DNA of 64,000 nucleotides from Pratylenchus scribneri (Eukaryota; Nematoda; Chromadorea; Rhabditida; Pratylenchidae), in the NCBI GenBank assembly GCA_030063045.1, contig JAQSEB010000234.1, positions 62,001 to 126,000 on the forward strand. Direction: 5' to 3'. Positions 1-12,300 of the stretch are shown piece after piece. The first letter of the stretch is position 1. The number at the start of each line of letters is the position of its first letter. The notes below the pieces were generated by a model. The model saw nothing but the letters and a program-made list of their open reading frames with translations. It was not told the origin of the DNA and ran no database searches. The translations under genes were made by a program, and so were the position numbers.

Positions 1-3000
1 AGACAATGATTTTAATTCATTGCCAGCTAGGTTAAAAATTGCTTCTGCATTTCGTAATTAGGACAATGATTTTTAAGCATTGCCAGCTAGGTCTAAAATT
101 GCTTCTGCATTTCGTAACAAAGACAATGATTTTAATTCATTGCCAGCTAGGTCTAAAATTGCTTCTGCATTTCGTTATTAGGAAAATGATTTTTAAGCAT
201 TGCCAGCTAGGCCTAAAATTGCTTCTGCATTTCGTAACAAAGACAATGATTTTAATTCATTGCCAGCTAGGTCTAAAATTGCTTCTGCATTTCGTAACAA
301 AGACAATGATTTTAATTCATTGCCAGCTAGGTCTAAAATTGCTTCTGCATTTCGTAACAAAGACAATGATTTTAATTCATTGCCAGCTAGGTCTAAAATT
401 GCTTCTGCATTTCGTAACAAAGACAATGATTTTAATTCATTGCCAGCTAGGTCTAAAATTGCTTCTGCATTTCGTAATTAGGACAATGATTTTAATTCAT
501 TGCCAGCTAGGTCTAAAATTGCTTCTGCATTTCGTAATTAGGACAATGATTTTAATTCATTGCCAGCTAGGTCTAAAATTGCTTCTGCATTTCGTAACAA
601 AGACAATGATTTTAATTCATTGCCAGCTAGGCCTAAAATTGCTTCTGCATTTCGTAATTAGGACAATCATTTTTAAACATTGCCAGCTAGGTCTAAAATT
701 GCTTCTGCATTTCGTAATTAGGACAATGATTTTAATTCATTGCCAGCTAGGTCTAAAATTGCTTCTGCATTTCGTAACAAAGACAATGATTTTAATTCAT
801 TGCCAGCTAGGTCTAAAATTGCTTCTGCATTTCGTAATTAGGACAATGATTTTAATTCATTGCCAGCTAGGTCTAAAATTGCTTCTGCATTTCGTAACAA
901 AGACAATGATTTTAATTCATTGCCAGCTAGGTCTAAAATTGCTTCTGCATTTCGTAACAAAGACAATGATTTTAATTCATTGCCAGCTAGGTCTAAAATT
1001 GCTTCTGTTTTGTGCCCCAGGCACAATTCGAAATTTTTATTTGAAGCTTTTTCACCTAGGCCTAAAATTGCTTCTGTTTTGTGCCCCAGGCACAAAAATT
1101 TTTATTTGAAGCTTTTTAGGCCTATAATTGCTTCTGTTTTGTGCCCCAGGCACAATTCGAAATTTTTATTTGAAGCTTTTTCACCTAGGCCTAAAATTGC
1201 TTCTGCATTTCGTAATTAGGACAATGATTTTAATTCATTGCCAGCTAGGTCTAAAATTGCTTCTGCATTTCGTTATTAGGACAATGATTTTTAAGCATTG
1301 CCAGCTAGGTCTAAAATTGCTTCTGCATTTCGTAATTAGGACAATCATTTTTAAACATTGCCAGCTAGGCCAAAAATTGCTTCTGGAATTCGTAATTAGG
1401 ACAATCATTTTTAAGCATTGCCAGCTAGGCCTAAAATTGCTTCTGGAATTCGTAATTAGGACAATCATTTTTAAACATTGCCAGCTAGGCCAAAAATTGC
1501 TTCTGGAATTCGTAATTAGGACAATCATTTTTAAACATTGCCAGCTAGGCCTAAAATTGCTTCTGGAATTCCTAATTAGGACAATCATTTTTAAACATTT
1601 CCAGCTAGGCCTAAAATTGATTCTGTTATTTCGTAACAAAGACAATGATTTTAATTCATTGCCAGCTAGGTCTAAAATTGCTTCTGCATTTCGTAACAAA
1701 GACAATGATTTTAATTCATTGCCAGCTAGGTCTAAAATTGCTTCTGCATTTCGTTATTAGGAAAATGATTTTTAAGCATTGCCAGCTAGGCCTAAAATTG
1801 CTTCTGCATTTCGTAACAAAGACAATGATTTTAATTCATTGCCAGCTAGGTCTAAAATTGCTTCTGCATTTCGTAACAAAGACAATGATTTTAATTCATT
1901 GCCAGCTAGGTCTAAAATTGCTTCTGCATTTCGTAACAAAGACAATGATTTTAATTCATTGCCAGCTAGGTCTAAAATTGCTTCTGCATTTCGTAATTAG
2001 GACAATGATTTTAATTCATTGCCAGCTAGGTCTAAAATTGCTTCTGCATTTCGTAACAAAGACAATGATTTTAATTCATTGCCAGCTAGGTCTAAAATTG
2101 CTTCTGCATTTCGTAACAAAGACCATGATTTTAATTCATTGCCAGCTAGGTCTAAAATTGCTTCTGCATTTCGTAACAAAGACAATGATTTTAATTCATT
2201 GCCAGCTAGGTCTAAAATTGCTTCTGCATTTCGTAATTAGGACAATGATTTTAATTCATTGCCAGCTAGGTCTAAAATTGCTTCTGCATTTCGTAATTAG
2301 GACAATGATTTTAATTCATTGCCAGCTAGGTCTAAAATTGCTTCTGCATTTCGTAATTAGGACAATGATTTTAATTCATTGCCAGCTAGGTCTAAAATTG
2401 CTTCTGCATTTCGTAACAAAGACAATGATTTTAATTCATTGCCAGCTAGGCCTAAAATTGCTTCTGCATTTCGTAATTAGGACAATGATTTTAATTCATT
2501 GCCAGCTAGGTCTAAAATTGCTTCTGCATTTCGTAATTAGGACAATGATTTTAATTCATTGCCAGCTAGGTCTAAAATTGCTTCTGCATTTCGTAATTAG
2601 GACAATGATTTTAATTCATTGCCAGCTAGGTCTAAAATTGCTTCTGCATTTCGTAATTAAGACAATGATTTTAATTCATTGCCAGCTAGGTCTAAAATTG
2701 CTTCTGCATTTCGTAATTAAGACAATGATTTTAATTCATTGCCAGCTAGGTCTAAAATTGCTTCTGCATTTCGTAATTAAGACAATGATTTTAATTCATT
2801 GCCAGCTAGGTCTAAAATTGCTTCTGCATTTCGTAATTAGGACAATGATTTTAATTCATTGCCAGCTAGGTCTAAAATTGCTTCTGTTTTGTGCCCCAGG
2901 CACAATCCGAAATTTTTATTTGAAGCTTTTTCAGCTAGGCCTAAAATTGCTTCTGCATTTAGTAATTAGGACAAAGATTTTTAAGCATTGCCAGCTAGGC

Positions 3001-3260
3001 CTAAAATTGCTTCTGCATTTCGTAACAAAGACAATGATTTTTAAACATTTCCAGCTAGGCCTAAAATTGCTTCTGCATTTCGTAATTAGGACAATCATTT
3101 TTAAACATTGCCAGCTAACCAAAAAAATTGCTTCTGCAATTCGTAATTAGGACAATCATTTTTAAACATTGCCAGCTAGCCAAAAAATTGCTTCTGCAAT
3201 TCGTAATATAGACAATCATTTTTAAACATTGCCAGCTAGCCTAGTTTCTGTCAAGTGTTG
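1..3260. repeat. 60-bp tandem satellite array
   Basis: About 54 head-to-tail copies of a 60-bp unit containing the core TTGCCAGCTAGG and ending in GCTTCTGCATTTCGTAA. Two main subtypes alternate, one with AACAAAGACAATGATTTTAA and one with AATTAGGACAATGATTTTTAA. A different block with TTTTGTGCCCCAGGCACAA replaces part of the unit around 1009-1190 and 2886-2940. Copies after 3060 decay towards the array edge. Because 60 is divisible by three, several frames stay open for hundreds of codons on both strands, but nothing else suggests coding. The array starts before the window and ends about 90 bp beyond the polyadenylation signal of the neighbouring minus-strand gene. Confidence 0.97.
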
Positions 3261-3397
3261 CGCCGTACATTTTTTTAAGCTCTTTCAACTAGGTCAAAAA
3301 TTACTTATTTTGTACAATTTGAAATTCAATTTTAAGTATCGAATAAGGATTTATTAGAAATAATTTTTAAGAATTATTTATATAATTGAAAAATAAT

Positions 3398-6300
3398 TTA
3401 CTTATAATCTGTTGTTGAGAAATTTTGCACAAATGATTGAGCTTTAATGGAATGCGATTGGATGATCCAATGAACTTGTGGACATTTTTGCTCCAAAAAT
3501 TGTGACAAATGAGGACTAAAAATTATAAATTAAAAAAAATTTTTTTTAAATATTTTATGGTCAAAAATATTGAATTTTCTTAATGGAAATTTTCCGCCAA
3601 AAGTAATTTTGGAAATTTTTGATAATTTTACCGTATTCTCTGAGCCAAATGTCGCATACAATTCACACTATCTGATGGGCCAATCGGCAACAATTCCATT
3701 GAAAGTGATATTGTGGAACTAAATTATTGATTTTTATTTACTAACTAAATAAAATCAACAAACAAATCGACCATAGATTAAAAATGAAAGAATTGTTACC
3801 TCATTTCTTGGAGACATATTGGATCACCCAATAATTCGTGTTCTTCGCCCGTTCCAGCCAAATATGTCCATTTTGATTGATTCATTCGGCAACGAAGTTC
3901 ATGTAAATTTGCTGGGAATTCCATTCCACTCGGACATTGGGTACGCCTGATTTTTATGAGATTTTTCCAATTAAATTTAGAATTTTGAAATTTTTTGCTC
4001 AAAAATGCATTTAAATGGAATTGGATATTATTTTTTTATTTCTCATAGCTATATTTATTTATACGAGAGTTCTTCTACTATTGGGCCAAAAATAAAATTT
4101 ACCGAATACATATTTTGGTCATTGGATCCGATTGTGCACATTCAAATTGATCCCATTCGGGGCCAAGCAATTGCAGAGGACAATCAATTGCTTTTCTATC
4201 GAATTTATTTAAAATTAATTTAAATGATAGATAACAATTATAACTTTAATTTATCCAAAATTATCCAAAATTGCCATGCGATTTTAAATAAATTCGAGCC
4301 TTAATTATAGACTACTTTTGGCCAAATTTATCGTCTTAAATTACCAATTTTTAGAAAAAAAATTTTGGAGAAATCAATCAATGATTTTTGGTTTAAAGAT
4401 ATATTAATATTATTTAAATTTATTAAAATCAATTTGACTTTAATTTCAAAGTTGGATTTCCTAATTTCTATGCTTGATTTATTTGTAATTTAATTTATCG
4501 TCTATTAAAATAAGTAACTTACGATTGATACCAAAATTGACAATTCCCATTGGGCATTTCATCGCCCGCATTTACATTGATCAATTTTGGTACTCCAATT
4601 TCCAATAGTGTGCCGATGGGAGGATCAAAACTATAAAATTTTTAGAATAATTTTTTAATAATTAAAATAAATAAAATTTAAATAAATAATTATATATTTC
4701 ATCATATTTTAAATTACCTAAATTTAATGTCAGCCATCGATCCTTGGGGTGCGTTGAATTTGATTGGCGGATATTCCGTTGGAATCAACAAAATTCCATC
4801 ATTGTTCAGATTTGCATTTATTAATGTTGCTGTATTCACTTCATGGATGAAAATGTCAAGGCATTCAATTTGTGCATTTTTAGGCTCTAAAAGTTTATTA
4901 AAATTATAAATATTTTTTGTGTAGCAAAAATCCAAATTTTTCATATGAATATACATTAAACATTATTTTAGAAAGCTTTTTAATCTATTTAATTAATAAA
5001 TTAATTCCTTTCATGTAAAAATTAATTGAATAAATATAATTGGCCAAAAAAGATATGACCAAAAATTATAAAAGCCCTATTTATCCTATTTTTAACTTTT
5101 TTACTTAATTTTTTAATAATTTCATTCAAATAAAATTATTTTTTTAAAATGAACAACTCATCTAAATCAATTTCACAAATTTTATCAAATTTAAACTAAA
5201 ATTAAAGTACAATATAATTTGTTGAGAAATTTTATTCTTCTATCTGATAAAATTATAAATTGAAATATAAAAATTATAATATTATTATAATAAATACCGT
5301 TTAAATTTTCATCATTTTCCCCTCCCTTTTTCGATGAATCCAAAAATTCCACTTTTGTTGAACAAATTTTGCTGAATCCATGACGATCCTCTGCTTTCCA
5401 GATAATTTCATTCATATTATCTTCCAATTGAATTGGCTGATTTGGATTGGTTAACGGGATATTCAATGGGAATAGACGAAAATTTGGATCATTGTCAATC
5501 ACTTTAGGCCTAAATTGGGAAAGATCTTTTTTATTTTTTTTTTGTTTTGTTTTAAAATATTATTTAAATTTAAAAATTAAAAATGCTGACAGTGACAAAG
5601 AGATTTTCAGAAGAAAAAAATGCTGATACGACTAAAGAATTCGAAAAGTAGAAAATGTTGAAAATGTATTCGCAATGATGTGACACAGAGTAACCCCAGT
5701 AAAATGTAATGCTGATACGACAATATAATTCGAGAACAAAAAAATGCTGATACGACAATATAATTCGAGAAGCATGTTGACTACGACTACGATAAACACA
5801 ATAAAATACAACCAAATAAATCTAAATAAAAATTTTATATTTTTAAAAATATTATTTTGAATAATATTAAATAAAAACACAAATATATAAATTAATTCAA
5901 GGTTGCCATAATACCGGGGAAACCCGGCATTTCCCGGGTTTTTGATGTCCCGGCCGGGGTTTTGCCGGGGTTTTGAAAGTGCCGGGTTTTTTGCCGGGTT
6001 TTTCATATTTTGCCGGGTTTTGCCGTGTTTTTAAATTTTTAGCTAAATTTTTCGCTGCGCGGCCATTTTTGGGTCTAATTTTTCGCTGCGCGGCCATTTT
6101 TGGGTCTAATTTTTCTTCCAATAAGGGCCCATTTTTAGCTAATTTTTTTCCTTCCTTCGCGGCTTTTTCTGGATAAACTTTTTGACGGCAGACCGATTTT
6201 TAAAGCTTATGATATCTTTATTTCATAACGCACATACTCAAAAAGTCAATTAAAAATATGCTCAAAAAGTCAATTAAAAATATAAATCTGAAGTAGAAAA

Positions 6301-9300
6301 TTTTTACAAGCTTTTACTAAATTGCATTTTAACACGTTTTAAAAGATGCCGGGTTTTTACCGGGGTTTTGAAAATTTTTGCCGGGGTTTTGCCGGGTTTT
6401 TAGACCCGAATGCCGGGGTTTTGCATTTTGGAGATGGCATCCCTGAATTAATTTGTATTCAAATTAATAAAATTTATTACCATGGGATCAAAATGTGCTC
6501 ATATGTGTTTGCCGTCGTTCGATGAATTTGAATTTTATCCACGCATTCCAATTCCAATGGTTGCTCATCAATGCAATGGGGAAAGGGGCCATCGAATTCG
6601 CCAGAAAATTGTATCTTTCAAAAAAAATATAATAAATTTTAGGTCATATGTTTTATAATCTAATTTTTAAAAAATTATAATATGAAAAAATACAAAAATT
6701 TCTTATTATTTTTTTGAATTACTTCATTTTCAATCGCCGGCAATTTGGGCAACATTGGTGTGATTGATGAGATTTTGGATTGAGGCATCTTATTTAACAA
6801 TAATTTGCTGGGTAATTTATTGTTGCAAAGTGGGTCTGAGCAGCATGCCGTGCATGTTTCAATTCCTTCCAAGGAAGTTTTGCAACTTTCACGAATGCTA
6901 ATATTTTGCTGAAATAGAAAATTATATAAAAAATAAAAAGAATTTTAAAAATAATGAGATTTTTAAATTTATTTTTAAGAATTAAAATCTTTTTGTAAAA
7001 AAGAAAAAATTTTTAAGTTTAATCATTTTTTTAAATTTTATTTTTTTATTTAAAATTAATTTTAATATTTATTTTAAATTTTATGTTATAGACCTGAAAT
7101 ATGCCACAATCCATTCGATTGGCACATCCTCGTAAAATTGCAAATGGCATTTGTCCGGTTCCATTGGAAGTTGTGCGAACAAAGCAAATTTGATTGGGCG
7201 CACAGAATTTGGAATCCTCCTGGGAAATGGTCGTCAAACAATTTGGACTGGTTTCACTGGTACAGGAATGACATTGGATACCGGCTGTCAATTATTATTT
7301 TGTGAATATTTTAAATTAGCAAAATATAAAAATAATTTATAGATTACGGTTGACAATATTTTATTTTAAAATAAAACAGTTTATAAACATTTTAATTTAA
7401 ATAATAAAAAATTTCCGGCTGATAATAAATTTTAGTTAATTAAAAATATTAAGAAAATAATGGTTTAATAAAATTTAAAAATTGGATTAGCTGAATTATT
7501 AATATTAGTTTGTTTACTATTAATAATATTTAATATAATTAATACAGACTGCCAATTATTTAAGCTAAAATCAATGGCTTTAAATGAACTTTATTAGTTA
7601 ATTCTGGGAAATTGTAAAATTAGATTAGAAAGCTAACAAAAATTATTTTTAATATATTTAAAATCCATTTATAAATTAATAAATCGATAAATTCCGTCAG
7701 TCTAAATTTCGGAATAGTAATTTCAAAAATTGATAATTATATTTTTTTTCATAATAAATTTGCAGACCTCCTAAACAATTTTCCCCATTGCCAGCTTGAT
7801 CAGCAGAGCATTTGCATAAATCCACAAATTCCTCATTTGCCGGAAACCATTTGCCCAAGGGAGAACAAATTAAGCCCATTGCCTCTTTCCCACCATTTGT
7901 GCATTGCCCCTGGACTGTGTGATTTTCGGATTTGACTGGTGTCCGGGGGAAAAGTGTTGAGCCCAATTGAAGCTACAAAATTTTTATAGTTATTTATTTG
8001 GTTTTTTAAATAATACTTTTAGCATCTTCATTAATAAAAATTTGTCTGGATTCTTCAAATTTTTATGGAAATATTTTATGTAAATATTTTAAAAATTTTT
8101 TGGATTTTCCCTAAAATAAAAATTTCTACAGTATTTGAATCTTTCTCAAAGCCCAAATATCTGAATAAATAATTTTTCAATTTTATTAATAAAACATTAA
8201 CAATTATATTCTTCTCTTTCTATTGTTCATTTTGATATTAAAAAAATTGATAAAAATCAAAAATATTTGGTCAGAAAATTGTGGTTTAAAGAATGAAGAT
8301 TGTCCCCAATTTGACATAATTTATCGTTTTTTTCATAATTTTTTTTTGCTATAATTTTTAAATCTATTAATCCTATCTTCATTTTAAAATTATAAAGCTA
8401 ATATTCATATTTCTTCAAATTCCAAAAAATTAGCTTTGGGCAAGCTGTGATCGTAATTTTCATTCGTTCCATTTTCAGCTCTGGCGATTGTTCATCAACG
8501 GAAATTTGAAGCCAGAGAAATGGATGTTCCAATGAAAATTGAATTGAATGCACAGTTGGGTCGGCCAAAACGCCACCTTAAAAAATTTATAATACTCCGA
8601 GAATTCATGAGAAATCTTATATCAAAGAGTACGACAAATTCGGAAACAATACTTTTGGAATGTATTTTAATAATGCCTTTTAGTCGTTATTTATATTTGA
8701 TAAGTATTATATTCCCGAGCTAAACTTTTGTATATCTTATATTTGGATTACATATACTTTTGTATATCTTATATTTGGATTACATATACTTTTGTATATC
8801 TTATATTTGGATTACATATACTTTTGTATATCTTATATTTGGATTACATATACTTTTGTATATCTTATATTTGGATTACATATACTTTTGTATATCTTAT
8901 ATTTGGATTACATATACTTTTGTATATCTTATGTATTTTAGGCTAATATATTTTATTCCCTCCTAACGAAAGACGGGAGGAATGTATTTTTATTCCCGGT
9001 AAAAACTGGTTTGGTATATCCATCTAGAGAATATATGGAAAAAAATAATTATTTAAATTATACCAAGTGGTGTGAAATGTTCACTAGACGGTGGCCCTTC
9101 CAAATGGGTATCTGTTGAATAATAACTCAACCAGACCAAGCAATTCTGGCATGGAATTGGTGACAATTCGATTGAAGCATCCAGCCAATCCTTTGCAGAC
9201 ACTTCCACCACTGGAGAGATCAAAAAACTGAAATATTAAATATTGAATTTGTGGATAAATTTACAAATTAAAAATATTAGCATTTATTGAGGACTTAAAA

Positions 9301-12300
9301 CATGATATAATTAGGCTTCTTTTTAAAAATTTATCTTAACTAAATAATAAAAACATAAAATATAATCTACCTTTAACTTTTTTTTTCGGTCATTTTTATG
9401 GCCTTATCTTTTAAAAACTGCTAAAAATTATTTTTTTAAATGAAACTCAATCTTCATTTTTATTTGGTTAATTGTGAGTTGTGACAAATTAATCGGATTT
9501 GAAATATGAACTAGAAGGCTCGTACTGAACAGTACTGGTGAAAATGAAGTTTGAATGGTTGTGGAAGAGAATAGGTAATATAGGTCAGAGGGAGATTGTG
9601 TACATTTTACGGTGGTAAAATCGTCAGCAAAAGCATTGGTAAATCTGTCAGGAAAAGCAACTAGCATCCGTCAGGAAATATGCAAAAAAGCATGGTAAAT
9701 CCGTCAGGAAAAGCAACTAGCATCCGTCAGGAAATATGCAAAAAAGTGTGGTAAATCCGTCAGGAAAAGCAATTAGCATCCGTCAGGAAATATGCAAAAA
9801 AGCATGGTAAATCCGTCAGGAAAAGCAATTAGCATCCGTCAGGAAATATGCAAAAAAGCATGGTAAATCCGTCAGGAAAAGCAACTAGCATCCGTCAGGA
9901 AATATGCAAAAAAGTGTGGTAAATCCGTCAGGAAAAGCAATTAGCATCCGTCAGGAAATATGCAAAAAAGTATGGTACCGTCAAGAAAATGTGTTGTAGA
10001 ATAGAATATATGGTTCAATAGGCGATTGCTATCCTATAATCTTGGTAAAGATACTGCTTACTATTAACGAAACGGGAAAACAACGATTAATTTTTAAAAT
10101 AAAAATAAAAATTATATAAACAATTAAAAATAATATAGCTCTTTCGACGCGGCCCTCGAGTTATATTCATTGTTGATTTTATTAATATCCTAGTTAATAA
10201 AATTACTTTTTAATGCCAACCAGTGGCCTGAAGCTCCAGCGACCGTTGCCCAATTGTGACCACTGAAAAATATAATAGATAAAATTTTAATAAAAATTAT
10301 TGTTTTAATAATTATTTAAATAAATGAATTTTATTTACGTGAGCCGATGCCGTCCAACTATTTGATCCCTCATTTTTTACACTGTCAAATGCCACCTCTG
10401 TGAATGGAATGGCGTCATTGATCAAAGACTGCCAATTCTGCCGTGTTTCGCTATTTTCAATTTGCCGCTTTTTTCTCCCAATTTTCGTTGGCATTTTTTC
10501 TTTCTTCTCCGCTTAATTTATAATAAATACGTTTAGATAATATTAATTAAAACTAATTTTTATTATCTTCCTAGTCTGATCAAAATTATGATTTACCTTT
10601 TATGCATATTCTTGGTGATGGATCGCTGAGTCGATAATTGGGCTGTGCGCAATGGAAGGTAACTTTTTCACCAACGCCAATTTTGTATTTATCCGCCAAC
10701 AAAAGGGCACGAACATCGGGCATGGCTAATTGGCAATGCTCTTTTTCCTTTACTAAATATTGTAATATTAATTATTTTATATTGAAATAAATTTATTTAT
10801 CTTTTTTATTAATAATTTCTTCATATATTATAAATTTTTTAACATTTTAAATAATAAAAATTTTTAAATTAATTTCTTAATTTATTAATTTTTATATATT
10901 TAAAAAAAATTTTAGGATCGCCCTAAAAATTATCACATTTTAATTTAAACATTTTTTAATTATAATTTTATTCCCTTTTATTTTACCTATGCAAATTGGT
11001 GGAACATTGCTCCATTTGCCATTTGGCAGGCAAATGGCTTTATTAGCTCCAATCATCAAACATTCATTCTCATTTTCGCATTCAAATTCCACTATTTCAT
11101 TGATGCCAAATTCCGCTTTTGATCCTTTTATTTTTGTCATTGAATTTGGCAAAGTTGGTACTTGGCAAGAAATTGCTATAATAAAAGAATTATTTTTTAT
11201 AAATATTTTATTTTAAAATTCTATTATAATGAATTCGAAAAAAATTTAAATTATTTTAAAAATTTTTATTAACTTTTTGTGCATTTTTCAGACAAATTTC
11301 CGTCTCCTTTCCATTGCCCATTTTTCTCGCATTCCATTTTTGCCATTGGGCCAATCAAAACGGATGCAGCATTTTTGTTGTTTGTTCGACAAAAAATAGA
11401 TAAATTTGTGCCAACCAAATTAAATCCTTCAGAATTATGGAAAAACAAATTTTCTCCATTTTTAATGGAAGGTGATGGACATTGTTGAGCTTAATTTTAA
11501 AAAAAATAATTACAAAAATTTATTATTTATATTTTATTTCTTGCAAATTTTAAAATAATTAAAAATTATATTAAAAAATTTATTAGTGGCCAAAAAATGG
11601 ACAAACCTAAACATGAAATTTGTGGCCTATTCCAAGTCCCATTTTCTCCGCATTCTGCATAATTTCGACCGCCTCTCTGCAATGATCCCTCCGGGCATTT
11701 GTAAAAGGCACGACTTCCAAATAGATTGCCTCGGCTTTGATTAATCAGCTTGATTGGAAACAAATATTTGGATGGTGGCAATATTTCCTCAGGTACATTC
11801 GGGCATTTGATTGCTGGAAACGAGGGATAATTTAAATTAATTAATTAATTTTTTTCAAAAAATTTTGTATTTTTCATTGCAAAATTTTCAATAATTTTTT
11901 AAATAATATTTTTCTATATTTTTTAATACGTCTCATCAGTCGAAATTTAATATTTATATTAAAAGAGATCAAATTTAATTTCATTGATTTATTAAATTTA
12001 AAAAAATTAATTTTAAAATTTCCAAATATTTTTATTTTATAATTCATCAATTTAAAAGTAGCAATAAAAAAATATGAATGAACACTTATGCCCAAAGTCA
12101 TGCGCAATGTCTAATTTATTATTCGATCGGTGGTAGTACTTCTCTTATACAAAATAAACATCATCATTCGTTTCTTATTCCTTTCCATCAATTTATGATC
12201 AAAGCGCAAATTGATCACAATTTTTCCATTCCTTATGATACCCATGATCAGGTTAACTTGAAATTAATTGTGAATCAAATGGTTCTTTCATGATTTTTTT

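Noticed and set aside
39..3150. Long open frames of 20-residue repeats on both strands in the first 3 kb
   Set aside because: They follow from a 60-bp satellite unit, use non-ATG starts, occur in several frames and on both strands, and have no signal, splice or family evidence.
8728..8966. Hydrophobic repetitive frames rich in Tyr and Ile
   Set aside because: Products of the 32-bp tandem repeat; intronic.
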